This document shows, piece by piece, positions 33,151 through 45,238 of a stretch of DNA of 64,000 nt. Below the pieces are notes generated by a model. That model was not told the origin of the DNA. It saw nothing but the letters and a program-made list of their open reading frames with translations, and searched no databases. A program made the translations under genes and the position numbers. The stretch spans positions 68,411,296 to 68,475,295 of the forward strand of contig CM053142.1 in assembly GCA_028571685.1 (NCBI GenBank). Reading direction: 5' to 3'. Each line of letters opens with the position of its first letter. The first letter of the stretch is position 1. The stretch comes from Heterohyrax brucei (lineage: Eukaryota > Chordata > Mammalia > Hyracoidea > Procaviidae).

Positions 33151-33644
33151 TTCCTGACATAATGGAACTACAGGACTGTGGAGCCCATAACAACCACACA
33201 TTTAATGAAATGACAGTGGCATCTATACGGACAGATCTCAAAAACAATGCAAGGCAATCCAACCTTAACCTGCAATCTCCATCTGTCTAATCTTGTAACT
33301 CAGAGCAATGAAACAGACAAGAGCAGTGGTGCACGGTGAGAAAAAGGTACAGAATTAGAGACTCAAAGATAGGCATCTCTAACACAGAAAGCCCTCCCTC
33401 CCTGAGTCAAGGGAGTAACTGCATATGGATGTGAAATTTTAGGAGGGAGGAACTGAGAGTGTGAAAATAAAAATGCCCCCGGATACGATTCCTGTAAGCA
33501 CGACCTTTCCCACAAAACGTAAGATTTATATCCATTCACAGTGTCCTCTGGTGAAGCAGTCTCTGAAGGAAATATCCCTCTAGATTCTTATAAAGGTGCA
33601 TACAAAGTGATTAAGCTAACATATTATTGCCAGTGTCACAACTA

Positions 33645-33790
33645 TCATTAGGATTTATTAATGACTTATTCCATACAAGGTACTGTTCTAAGTACTTTAC
33701 AGTTATTACATAATTTAATCAAACACCCATGCTATAAAGTAAGTATCGCAATCCCCATTTTTCAGGTGAGTCAAACCTGTGGAACAATCT
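33645..33790 (-). repeat. MIR SINE
   Basis: TACAAGGTACTGTTCTAAGT, ACTTTACAGTTATTACATAA and CAATCCCCATTTTTCAGGTG. Confidence 0.75.
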
Positions 33791-33958
33791 AAGTAGGGAT
33801 CTCAACTTGGGTACCACAGAACAAGTTAGGGAAAGGGGTTCTACTAGAACCTAAAGCCATTCAACTCAAGTACACAACTATGATGTTGGGGCATGATCCA
33901 GGAATTAAAATCTAGAATATTTCCAGGCATGGACTACACATTTTCCAAGCAGTTCTTT

Positions 33959-35388
33959 TTTTTTAGTTATGATTGAATGAAACTGTACATTCCCATATAA
34001 ATTTGCATGCTCACCTATATGCAGCTCCCACTGCTCTCCCTGCACAGTGACAGCACACCCTTCCTCTCTGCTCCATACATGTCCTATCCTCCCAACAGTC
34101 TCCTATCCCCTCCTCTCCACCTACTCCCCTTACTCCAGTAAGAGGTCAGCACGATGCCATCCTATAGATGCACAGAACCATAAAATTCCAAGATATGGTC
34201 GTTCTGTGTCACCAAGTGCAATCCACTGCTGTCCAAAAAGTTGACCTTCATTATGATTTATGGACAGGGGCAGCACTAGGGCCAGGGGCCATGCTTCCAT
34301 GGGAACCCCAAAGCCCCCGGACCATCAACTGTGGTCTTTTATTGGAGATCTCAGGATGTACTCCTATTTATTCTCTTGTTGGCAATGAGACTCAACTTTG
34401 TGAGCTCCATCATGACTATCACTGGTGGTAGCCGGGCACCATCTGGTTCTTCTAGACCCACTCATGTGGGTCTCTCTGTCTTCTGGGTTCTCCTTTCCCC
34501 ATGTCGTTCTTGTCCTCAGTGATCATCTGTTCCTGTTGAGTTGGGACCATTTGCTGTACCCTCAGATAGCAGCTTGGCAGCTTTTAAGACCCCAGACGCC
34601 ATTCACCGATGTGGGGTGAACAGAGTCCTTGTTAGCAAAACACCAGCTGTGCCAATTGGCCTTGATTTCACCTGACAGCATGGTCCCTGGCCCCCTGCCC
34701 CAGCTACTCTGTCCTTGCAATATCGGGTTAAGATGGGAGGAGTACTCAGATTGTGTTGAAATCCGGTTATTACTGATCTTCTTTCTAATGTGTGCTGCCA
34801 CCGATTTCACCCAAATTTATATTAACTTTCTAATCTAAGCCCTCCCTACCCTTACCTTTCCTCCCTCCCCACCCCTGCAGCTGTCAAAGAGTCTTGTCTT
34901 CTACACATGAGTTTGTTTTTAAGTTTTTATTATAGCGGTCTCATACAGTATTTGTCCTTTTGTTGCTGACTACTTTCACTCAGCATAATGTCCTCCAGTT
35001 GAAACCAGGTTAAAAGATGTTTCCTGTTATCATCGTTGTTCTTTATCATTGCATAGTGTTCCATTGAGTATATATACCACAGTTCACCTATCCATTCCTC
35101 TGTTGTTGGGCATCTGGGTTGATTCCATCTTTTTGCTATTGTGGACTGTGCTGCAATGAACATACCTGTGCATATATCAGTTGGTGTGAATGGCCTTGAT
35201 TCTGTAGGATATATCCTAAGCAGTAGAATTACTGAGTCAAATGGTATATCTATATCCATTATTTTAAGGTAGCACAGGTTGCTTTCCAAAGAGGTTGCAC
35301 CATTTTGCAATCCCACCAACAGTGTAGGAGAGTTCCAACCTCCTCACAGCCTTTCCAACATTTGTTGTTTTGCGTTTTTTGGATCATC
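33959..35388 (-). mobile_element. 5'-truncated L1 with perfect target-site duplication
   Basis: Minus-strand L1: ORF2 C-terminus at 34930-35319 (STIAKRWNQPRCPTTEEWIG, LWYIYSMEHYAMIKNNDD, EDIMLSESSQQQKDKYCM), then about 950 nt of 3' UTR ending in an A run (T run at 33956-33964). Identical 14-mers CCAAGCAGTTCTTT flank it (33945-33958 and 35389-35402). It lies antisense-neutral inside the ZNF384 5' UTR intron, in the same orientation as the gene. Confidence 0.9.
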
Positions 35389-35589
35389 CCAAGCAGTTCT
35401 TTAGAATAAGTTATTTTCAGAATTGAAGATTGTAATAACAGGGAAACAACACATAGTCTTAATCATACTGTTTTCTGTATCCTGTGAAGTCCGACTTGGC
35501 TGCCAAGATAACCAGTATTAAAATAAAATCTGTATTAAAAAAGCCAGATTGGAGAGGGAGTTAAATAAAAGGCCCTTCCAGTTACTTCA

Positions 35590-35800
35590 AGGAGCCCTGG
35601 TGGTGCCACAGTTAAAGCAGTTGGCTGCTAACCAAAAGATCAGAGATTTGAACCCTCAGCTGATCCATGGGAGAGATGTGGCAGTCCGCTTTCACAAGGG
35701 TCTATAACCTTGGACACTCTACAAGGCAGTCCTACTCTGTCTTACAGGGTTGCTAAGTTGCATCAACTCACTTCCAGAGCATCTGGGTTTTTTTTTTGGT
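35590..35800 (+). mobile_element. AfroSINE, long variant
   Basis: Head GGAGCCCTGGTGGTGCCACA, then the extra middle segment (GGGAGAGATGTGGCAGTCCG ... TATAACCTTGGACACTC) that marks the longer subfamily. Confidence 0.85.
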
Positions 35801-36362
35801 TCCATTTAGTTGGATACTCTGATTTGATTTTTCTGTTGTTCCTGCTGAGAATACACACAACAAAAGCACACAATAACACAAGTTTTACATATACAATTCA
35901 GTAACATCTGATTTGGTTCTTAAGAAGACAAAGCTAAAGACCTGAACCACAGTGGGCCCTGGGGACATGTACCTCATAGGCTGCTTATAAATATGTCAGC
36001 TCAACTGGGGGGCGGGGTACATGGAGAGTACGCTGGCTCAATTGTAAGCAATTTTTGCCTGCAAAATGGCACTTCAGGAATGCTCAGCCATTGTTTTATT
36101 GGTAAGCTGGATTTAAATCTGTGTACCCCTGGAATGAGACCAGGTGGAGAATCAAGAATGAAGTCTGCTGCTGTAATACACTGTAAATGGAGCCCCTTCC
36201 TGCTATGCAACAGGGTGTCCTTTCTGTCAGATCACAGGAGTACCTGTCCACTATCCATTTACCTCTTACCTTCTTATTCTCTACCTTTCATGGAGGAAAT
36301 CTCATCAAACCACCGCAACATCCAAGCAAGCATGTCTCAACATTCTTAGAACCCTGAGCCAA

Positions 36363-36425
36363 ATCAAACCCGTTTCACCAAGTCGACTCCAACTCATACT
36401 GACCCTGTAGGACAGAGTAGAACTT
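36363..36425 (-). mobile_element. AfroSINE fragment
   Basis: TCACCAAGTCGACTCCAACT and CTGACCCTGTAGGACAGAGT, 3' half only. Confidence 0.75.
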
Positions 36426-37507
36426 ACAATCATGAGAAGTGTACTAACACAGGGAAACTCACCAATACACAAAAAGTGTTAGTTGTTGTGACTATGTCAA
36501 TACATGTATTTTAAAATAACTAATTTACCCTAGACTGGGAAGGAAGAAAACAGCTTCTATCACAGCACCAAGCAACAGGAAAGAAACGGTTAATAAACAG
36601 AAAGAACAGTGCTAGCAGATTAAAAATCGGGGTTCTAATTTCAATTTTACTACTGCATCAAGCCTTAACTGTCCTGGTAACACAACAGAAGATTTGCTAT
36701 CATCAAGTTATACAGCACTTTTCTTTCAAGAAATTTTAAGGAACTATAATTTTCTCCTCAAATCAGAGTAAATCTCAGAAGTGCTGCGAAAGTACAGAAG
36801 AGGCCATGTTAAATAATATCCATGAAACACATAGTAAGACTTGAACTCTTGGACCAGTACTAGTCCACCCAACCACATTATTCCACAGTGCTATCAACCA
36901 TCGAAGGATAAAGATATCATTATCTACAGCATGTGGTTTTGGTGGGCATGGTGAAGACCACCATCTCTTTCCTGGTGGCTACCACTGTTATTTCTTCATT
37001 ATTGATTTTGAAGTACAGCATGATTTTCATTTCTCAAGAAATTAACATTCCCTTAACACAACCAACCATTAGAAAAACTCAAAACATTCACATCAACCAA
37101 ATATAGTGGGTAGAGTATGGACCTAGGAATCAAGACTTCTAGATTCTAATTCTAGTTCCCACCATCCGTAGACGACTCTGGATAATTTATTGTCTCATTT
37201 CATAAGGCATATATGGTTATCCGTAGGAGTTAGCACAAGAAAGAAAAAAATTCTCAAAGTGCTCCTGAAATAAGAGATCTAAAGAAATAATTTCTACTGT
37301 GACAACTATTAACAATAATTAGCAAAAATTACATATCCTATATAATTACAAAGACAATTATCCAGAAGTATCAAATCTATAGCCTCCAACTTAATAATCA
37401 TCAACATGCAGCAAAGCAGCATCAACAAAAGGAGATACAAAGGACATTCAAATTCAAATATAGACACAACTTGACTCATGGATCTTAGCCATGTTTTTGA
37501 GAGAAAC

Positions 37508-37891
37508 CAAGCCAAACCCACTGCCATCAAATTGAGTCCAATTCATGGTGACCCCATGTGTTACAGAGGTCATCAAGGCCTATGAAAACCAGACCCCATA
37601 TAGGCAAAAATACATCAGAGAAGGAAAACTCAATTATTTCCCACTAAAATGCGTGACAGAAAAGTGGTAACGGTACACCCTGCCAAAGGCAGGAAAATTT
37701 TTGAGACCCATAAAAATAAGGTGGTCCCATCAAGTTTCACCTCTTACAGGTTTCACTATGTATAGTTTTCTTGGCTATAATCTTTATAGAAGCAGGCTGC
37801 CAGGACCTTCTTCTTCAGCATCACTGGGGGGTGGGTTCAAATTGCAAACCTTTAGGTTAGGAGTCTAGCACAAACATTTGTGCCACCCAGG
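37508..37891 (-). mobile_element. AfroSINE long variant split by about 190 bp
   Basis: The 3' part (37508-37585, AAACCCACTGCCATCAAATT) and the 5' part (37770-37891, TATAATCTTTATAGAAGCAG ... TGTGCCACCCAGGG) read as one SINE. The segment between them matches no family I recognise. Confidence 0.6.
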
Positions 37892-38020
37892 GAGAGGCCA
37901 CTCCAAAATGCACAATTGCCAAAACATTAAAAGGTATTAGCTAAAGACTTGAAAAAACAGAGAAGCAGTTTTTCTCAATAAGGAAACAAAATCTCTTTTT
38001 CTCAGGTTCTAAGGACACCC

Positions 38021-38175
38021 ATGAGCCCTGAATGCACCGTGGTTAAGAGCTTGGCTGCTAATCACGAGGTCAGACGTTCAAATCCACCAGCCACTCCTAG
38101 GAACCCTATAGGCAGTCTTATTCTCTTGTAGGATTGGTAGGAGTAAGAACTGACTTGGGGGGGGGGGGAACAACA
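38021..38175 (+). mobile_element. AfroSINE with G12 run
   Basis: GAGCCCTGAATGCACCGTGG and AGGTCAGACGTTCAAATCCA; the tail GAACTGACTT runs into twelve G (38157-38168). Confidence 0.85.
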
Positions 38176-40079
38176 GGTTTTAAGGATATCCAAGAAGGCC
38201 ATGCAATAGAATATGAAACTTTCCTACTATCTGTGAACGCTTCAAAGTCATAAATAACCTAATACGGGTTTCTCCCAATTCTACTGGGAAGCACCACCGT
38301 ACCACACCTAACAGACTCACAGTACCGCTATCATTACACAGGTGGCAATCTGGCCAGCAGCTTGTACCCTAGGCATCGCTAAGCTATTGTACACAGTGGA
38401 AAAAACAGCAGTGTGGTTCCTCTGGCACTGCCAATTCCACTAATAATAATGGAAAAGGGGAAAGTGAAGCCCCCTTAAAAAAGGTTGGAGGAAAGAGGAT
38501 ATGCACCTAATATTTATTCACCTACTTAGGCTATGAAACCTATGGGAATAAACTTTATAAACCAGCCTGTAATTGGTTCTTAAAAAGATACCTCTAGGAC
38601 TATAAACTCTGAATTCAAATTCTTTTGGTTCCATACACCGTCATTTTCAGGCTATCTAAAACTCTCACAGTTCCCATCAAGCCTCATACTCTGAATTCTT
38701 CCAGATCTACCTCTGGAGTCCATTACATATAGTTTTATACACTTTACCCACAAACCAGCTTTTTTCCCCAAAAACTTCACCCTGGCACATCAAACTCAAA
38801 TAACCCTGTGTCACAGATTCTCATCAGTCCACAGATCCATTTCAAGCTCTCCACTGCAATACTAGAACAGGAACAACACTCTAAACCTAGCATTACTTGT
38901 TTCGAATACAATTCCACAAGCTATAACGCAAGGTGTCTACTGGCAGTCTGGGCCCATCTGTCCCCCAAAACAGAATGTTTCCTTTGGACACAATGTTAAC
39001 ACTACCCAGTGACTTCACCTGAGCATTCCACATTTCATTCCTGAGGAGTCCTGATGGGGATGGAGGGTAACACAGGTGCATCGCCAACTTTTTGCACACT
39101 TTCTAGTACCCTCAAGATGTAATAGTGTAATAAATGCAAGCACCACTATTCTAAGTCCTATTTACTTGAAGAATTCTGCTGCACTGTCAAAAACAAGTCC
39201 ATATGGCTAGAACCCCTCCTCCCCCCAAAGAAAAATAATTAACCCCAAATTTCTTACCCTCTCTCTCTCTTCCTCCTGTCGTCTTATTCCTTCTCCTTTC
39301 CAGGGCTCCAGAACTTTCTGTAAACAAATTGTCTGGGTTACAGGAGCCAGTAAGGGCACAACCAGAGCTGTGGAGAACCTCAGGAATTTTTTGACTGTCA
39401 GCTTTCAGTCTGGAGGGCAGACAGACCCCCCAACCAACAGTTCAAAGATGGAATGATCTAACAGCAGGAGTGCAGTGCCACCCCCTATGTGAATAGAAGG
39501 GAAATACATCCAATTCCCAGACTCTAAGATAAACTCTATCACCAGTGTATGGAATCCACACCAGGGCTCAGACACTGGCTTGTCTTCAGTCCAGGGCCAC
39601 AGGTTACCAGAGGTCAGAGAACATAAGAGTTGGAAGAGGAGGAAGGTCCCTGCCCATGAGGAGTGACTCAGAAGGCAAAGCTGATGGGCTGGGGGGATGC
39701 ACAACCCTTGTGTCAGGCACCGTGCCAGTTCAGGCACAGCCACTTCCTCTGGCCTCCCCTACTTGTGCGAGGACTTCGCCCCCTGCCTACCCAAGGCCTT
39801 GTGCCAAAAAGTACCTCCCTCAGCCTGCACAGTGGTCTACTTAATGGGGACCCAGTTGTCCCCCAAAAACCTTCGCTCCCCTGAGACAGCCCCTGGAAAT
39901 CTTCTACTGTCGCCCCACAGCCCTTCCTCAAAGGGCCTTCCTTAGGTTGCCCCTCCTTTCCCTCCAGGGAGCTGAACTCTGCTACCCACCAGACAGACAC
40001 CCGCCCCCTATGCCCCCCCATTCCTCCCCATCGCCCGCTCCTCCACAACCACTTCCGGTTCCGGGACGGACACACATAC

Positions 40080-40830
40080 AGTCACATCGTGGACCCCCCT
40101 TCTCCACCCCCTAAGGAAAATGGGAGGGGGGAGGAACAGGGAGCTTGGCGCGCGCCCGCTGTAGCGGCGCGAGACTCACCCGGCGGCGACGGCTGCGGCG
40201 GCGCCAGAGCCAGAGCGCGGGGGGGTGGCGTTTGCTGGGACAGGAGGGAGCCAAGTGGGTTGGGAGGACGAAGACAGGGCGAAGGAAGGTGGGAGAGTGC
40301 AAGGCGAAGCGCGGGCACGGACTAGAGGCGCAAGACAGATCCACACACTCACACGCACGGAATGCGCGCGAGACACCCGCAGGGCGGGGGCGCGAGGCAG
40401 TGGGTGGCCCCCCTCTCTTTTTCCCTCCCTCCCTCCCTCCCCGTTCACTCACCCGGAAGTGGTGCTGCAGCTCGTGCTCTCGAGAACCCCAGTTCCTCCA
40501 CGCCCCCTCCCGCCCTCCCTCCCTCCCCCGCAAAGGCTTAGAGAGGAGCCGCTTCAGAGAGAAGGCGGGAGCCGGAAACGAAAAGGGGGAGGGAGGGAAA
40601 TAGCAATGTCGTTGGCGGGGGGCGGTAATGGGAAAGCGGGGGGGGGGGGGTGTGTGCAAAGGCCGAGTCACTTCCGGGAGCGGCTAGAGCACGTCCGGCG
40701 CTGCTAGGGCTCCAGGATAGTCAGGGCAGAAGTGACGACAAGTAGGGGCGGAAGTGGCTTCTGCCCAGTGACGCGGGAGACCCTTCTGTTGAGGTGACGC
40801 TACAAAGGAAGTGGAGGTGGGTTCGGGTAA
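40080..40830 (-). promoter_or_regulatory. ZNF384: ZNF384 CpG-rich promoter and non-coding first exons
   Basis: Dense CpG block with ACTTCCGG ETS-type sites (40449-40457, 40670-40678). Two strong minus-strand donors, both CCGG|GTGAGT, end at 40453 and 40180, suggesting alternative first exons. A G13 run lies at 40638-40650. The transcription start is not fixed by sequence. Confidence 0.65.
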
Positions 40831-41089
40831 GGGCAGAAGCTGGACTTCAAAAATTGTAGTCCAGGACTGCTGGAAGGGACTTCTGGAAAAGTGGGAGGAT
40901 GGAAATGTGGTAGGTTCATAAATTATGCAGTAAGGGTCGAGGAGCTCTATGGATTCCTAAAAGGCTAGAGTCCTGTCCCTGCCTCCTGGTAGAATAGCCT
41001 AATGTTGCAAGTTATTTTTTATTATACCAAGAATGTCTCAGCTCTTTGCATATACAGTAAAGGGCATAGTTGTGTCCGTAAGTTTTCTG

Positions 41090-41380
41090 AAGGCCCTACT
41101 GAGGCCTAGAAAGTAATAATTTCTCCCAGACATCAAAATCTGACCCTTCCTGCACCATACTCTTGACTCTCTTTGCTTTGGTTCCTGTTGCCCTCTATCC
41201 CCATACCTTGCATTGCTTTTAAATATAGCTTTTATTTCTACCTGCTGTTACTTATTTACTGTGTAGCTCTTAACACAAAAACGTAGGGTCCATGAAGACA
41301 ACACTTTGGCCTGCTCGCCCGCTGGATCATCACGGCCTGACATTAATCAGTGGACAATAACTTTTGTTGCATAAATGAAC
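41090..41380 (+). repeat. L2-like LINE fragment
   Basis: AAAACGTAGGGTCCATGAAG ... TTGCATAAATGAACAG resembles the L2 3' end, diverged. Confidence 0.5.
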
Positions 41381-41754
41381 AGCAGTTTCTTATGAACACT
41401 TTACATGAACTCTTTGAAGGAAGACATTCCTTGTTGCTCCATCCCATAACGGTTTCTTTCTGGAATTGCCACAGCACTTACCATCTGTGCCTCTTATTGT
41501 AATTTCAACTAGGGTACATATGTGATTCCACAGCAAGACTATCAGCTCCTTCAGTGAAGAAACTGTCTCATACATGGTATTCACACTGCTTTGCTGAGTA
41601 CATGATAGATATTGAAGAAATATATATTGTTGGAATAAATGAATGCTGCCACTAGCCTGTGCTCTGATCTGAGCAGAATCCTTCTGGGCTCAGTTCTATA
41701 TTGGCTGAAGCAGAACTGAAACTCTTCCTATTAACAATAACTTCCTTAAGAAGT

Positions 41755-41935
41755 CTTGATGGTGCACGTGGTTAACTTTCATGGCTACTAACATAAAGGT
41801 TGGTAATTCAGACACACCCAGCAACTTCACTGGAGAAAGACCTGGCAATCTGCTTCTGTCAAGATTGCAGCCACGGAAACCTATGGGACAGTTCTCTGCT
41901 GTCACAAGGTGGCACATGATAGCCCCTTGCTCAGA
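41755..41935 (+). mobile_element. AfroSINE, diverged
   Basis: GTCTTGATGGTGCACGTGGT, GGTTGGTAATTCAGACACAC and CAATCTGCTTCTGTCAAGAT, an older variant also seen at 55806 and 59556. Confidence 0.65.
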
Positions 41936-41954
41936 CAGCAAAATAACTCTAACT

Positions 41955-42050
41955 GAAATCATCAGAATGCCCACTTTACAGATAGTTAAATAAGACTTTG
42001 AAGATTTTAGTTACTTTTCCAAGGTTACAACAAGGAAGTAGCACAGACAC
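41955..42050 (-). repeat. MIR SINE fragment
   Basis: GCCCACTTTACAGATAGTTA then TACTTTTCCAAGGTTACAAC. Confidence 0.55.
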
Positions 42051-42423
42051 CTAAAAATAAGCATTTAAATTAAATGTTTAAATAAATATGAGTCAGAATC
42101 CACAATAATGAGCTTGGTTTTTTGGTTTATTTAAACAGATGATGTTTATCTTTGATTTGTGATTGTAGTTTGCATTGTTTTTAAAGTGTATCACATTTTT
42201 GGACTCAGCACACAGTCTGTTAACCTCGCAACAATAGTTGCAAGAATGATACAAGTCTTCGGGGCTCAGATGTGACCAAAGCCTAGTTTGCCACATGGGT
42301 TAGACATTGCTGATTCTGAGAAACCGTGGTTTTGGGGGCTAGAATGGAAAAGGGGGAGCAAAATAGTGGTAATCACTGTAAGTGCCGGTTCTTTTCCTGT
42401 TTATATTAACTGGTACTCCCCGA

Positions 42424-42600
42424 GGAAACCCCAGTGGCATAGTCGGTTAAGTGCTATATCTGCTAACCAAAAGGTCGGCGGTTCAAATCTGTCAGGTGCT
42501 CCTGCGAAACTTGATGGGGCAGTTCTACTCTGACTGACAGGATCACTACAAGTTGGCCCTCACTCAAAGACAGTGGGTTTGGTTTTTGGTTTTTTTGGTA
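42424..42600 (+). mobile_element. AfroSINE, full length
   Basis: GGAAACCCCAGTGGCATAGT, AAAGGTCGGCGGTTCAAATC and GTGGGTTTGGTTTTTGGTTT tail. Confidence 0.92.
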
Positions 42601-42998
42601 CTTCCTGAGCCTCAGTGTCTCCATCTGCCAGTCCTGCTCCTGCCCTTGTTATAACAGGCAATTTTAAGCACTTTGAACTCCTTAGAGAAAGCTTTAGAGA
42701 TAAATGTGGGGTGTAGGGGGAGGAGGGCTGTTAATTTTAGCCTGGGGTTCTCCAGCTGGCACACTGCTTTTATCTTGAATCAGTTCCACACCCTAAGCTC
42801 TGCCTGGGAGATCCCTCCTCCTGGGGACTTCCTCATCTTTGGCTTGGTCGGAGCCACAATGGTAAGGATTCCAGAAAAATTCCTAAGAGAAGTTTGACTG
42901 AGTCATTTGATGCATGTACAGCCCAGGAGGCAAGGAAAGCATAGTGATCGCAGATGCTGGGGTGCCTGTGATTTGTGGTCCTGCCCAAGAACGTTCTG

Positions 42999-43170
42999 GA
43001 AACCCTGGTGGTGCAGTGGTTAAATGCTACATCTGCTAAGCAGAAAAAGGTCAGCAGTTCAAATCTGTCAAGCGCTCTTTGGAAACTCTATGGGGCAGTT
43101 GTAGTCTGTCCTATAGGATTTCTGTGAGTCAGAATCAACTCGACATTGCAGTGTTTTTCTTCTTTTTTAG
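42999..43170 (+). mobile_element. AfroSINE with target-site duplication
   Basis: GGAAACCCTGGTGGTGCAGT to a T-rich tail. Flanks AGAACGTTCTG (42988-42998) and AGAACCTTCTG (43172-43182) match 10/11. Confidence 0.92.
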
Positions 43171-43997
43171 AAGAACCTTCTGATCCCTTAGAGGGCAATA
43201 TGGCCCCTTTATGTTCTTGGTCTTTCACTGAGCAGTGATTATCTGCTCAACCACTTAAAGCCTTCTGAGGATTTCCCAAGGCTCCACAGCTCCAGGAAGA
43301 GAGAAGGTTTAGGACCCATTCCCCAGGGCCTTTAAATTTTATCTTTAGCAAGATAACATGATCTAGTTTGGGAACATTCCTTGAGGACCACTAGGAAACT
43401 AAGGTGGTTTCCTTTCTCTGTCTTTCCCTACCTTCTGACTTTCCATGTGGAAGAACAGTTAGGGAGAGGGAATATGTGAAGATTTTCCAGTGTCTTGCTA
43501 GTTATTTTAATTTATTTAAATTTAGAGAAACAGCAGTCTAATCAGGCAGCAATTAATTCTCTCTTCATTAGGGGCCTTCATGTGTGCCTTTTGCATATGT
43601 ATGAGCTGCAGGGTCACACTGTCCCTCTGACAGTTGAGGGTAATAGAGCCCAGTGTGCTCTTGAGGCACTTGAGCTCCTTCCTGGCTGTGTCAGTATTCC
43701 ACTTCCTAACCCCCACCCCCTCACCTAACAAGAAGGACTAGATTCCTGTGGGGAAAGAAAGGAAAGGTTAGTGACTCTTTCTCTCACACCCTCCTCAGAT
43801 ACCACCATTCAGTTCCTCCTTGTCCCCACCACATCCCACCAGCACCTTAGCTGCACCTCAAATGCACCCCAGATTTCTCCCTTCCAGGAGGGCTGTGGTG
43901 GCCACTGCTGCTGGGTGGGATCTCCTCAGGCTCCACAGGGTTGATTGCAGCCAACTCCAAAGCTTGTTTTCTTCACACCTCTGCTTTTAGTTGGCTC

Positions 43998-44090
43998 ATA
44001 AGAGTTTCCAAGGGGTGCCTGGTAGATTCAAACTGTTGACCTTTTGGCTAGCAGCCATAGCACTTAACCACTACGCTACCAGGGTTTCCT
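43998..44090 (-). mobile_element. AfroSINE, 5' half
   Basis: GAGTTTCCAAGGGGTGCCTG to TACGCTACCAGGGTTTCC, complement of the tRNA-like head. Confidence 0.9.
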
Positions 44091-45232
44091 ATCACTCTCT
44101 GCCCCACTGTGCTTCATTCCTCTGTAGCAATCTGTCCCTTTCTTTGGGAGGCTGATAGTCTGCAAGCACACACTGCTCTGGTCCTGAAAAACATATTCCT
44201 TCCTCCCCACTCTCACCATTGCTTGCTGCGGTGACTTAACCACTCTTCCATCAGTACACAGCAGAGTTCCCAGACACCTAAGACACACATCTACCGACAC
44301 AGACACATCCTCAATTCTACCTTCAAAGATAAATATACTGGGGAGACTTTTGCAGTCTAGGGCAGCCCAGACGGCCCTCTGACACATTGTACTGTCCTCC
44401 ATCCTCCCTAGGGCTACCCCATTTCCAGGGAGCAAGTGGGGCACAGACTGGGGGTGGGAATGGGACCTGAGTGGTTACTATGGCAACAGAGCCTAGCAAC
44501 AGCTGAGAGGCTGATGTGTGGGCTTTGCAGGACTGGTACAAGAGGCAGACCTGGAATAGGGGCTCAGAGGTGACTGATCCCAGCTGGGCAGCCTGTTCCC
44601 TCCCCCAAACACACTCCATGATTCCACCCCCATAGCCCAGCAGTGCCTCCCTCTCTCTGAGAGGGCTGAGTGGAGAAAGCCAGTGAAAGTTCACCACAGG
44701 ACCTCTAATGCTGCACAGCTTTTAGGGGGCAGGTGCAGGTGGGGGCAGGTTAAGAAGGAAGGCTGAAAATAAAGCAATACAGCCTCTTTCCTGTAGCTCC
44801 CTCTCACCTCTTTGCATTGCTCTACTTTTCTCTCACCCTTCACCCTCCGTCTCTTACCAGCTCTCTTCTTGCTTGCTCCATTGCCTGTCCTTTGTGATTT
44901 TCCTTTTTCTTCTGTCTCTTTTCTCATGGTGTTTTTTGACCTTCACTGGCAAGTAACAAGCAAGCTACTATTCCATTCTGTCTCTTGCAGCAGCTGCTCC
45001 TGACCTCAGAACTGCTCCTGTCAGTTTCTCATTCTTCCTCCTTCTCTCCTGCCCCAAGTTAAAGACCCGGATTTCCAGCTTAGAGTCAGAGCTAGCCAGG
45101 TTACATCAGGTCTGTGGGGGTGAGTGATTCCCCACCTCATCCTTGCCCTCCCTCCTGGCTGCCTGTCTCCTCTCCACTCTACATGCGTCACAAAGCAGAA
45201 CCAGGGGACTCTCTTGAGTATCTTGCAAAGGC

Positions 45233-45238
45233 TTTATT
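45233..45238 (-). terminator. PIANP: Candidate PIANP polyadenylation signal
   Basis: AATAAA on the minus strand, 1.19 kb past the stop, giving a 3' UTR of about 1.2 kb (roughly 45215-46427). Confidence 0.65.

Larger units (their letters stand above)
31165..40179 (-). other. ZNF384: ZNF384 5' UTR intron region
   Basis: About 9 kb between the first coding exon and the CpG-rich first exons. It contains AfroSINEs, MIRs, a young L1 and a G12 run (38157-38168), with no coding exon supported. Further non-coding 5' exons may exist; human ZNF384 has alternative 5' UTR exons, but none can be fixed from sequence. Confidence 0.6.
40831..45215. other. Spacer between ZNF384 5' end and PIANP 3' end
   Basis: No coding gene supported. 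Contents: L2-like fragments (41090-41380), MIR (41955-42050) and AfroSINEs at 41755, 42424, 42999 and 43998. The rest (43170-43990, 44090-45200) shows nothing recognisable apart from pyrimidine-rich text. Confidence 0.6.

Noticed and set aside
40111..40707. Several 150-190 aa frames in the 40.1-40.7 kb CpG block
   Set aside because: High GC removes stop codons; composition is low-complexity Arg/Pro/Gly and no homology is recognisable. Treated as promoter and 5' UTR.
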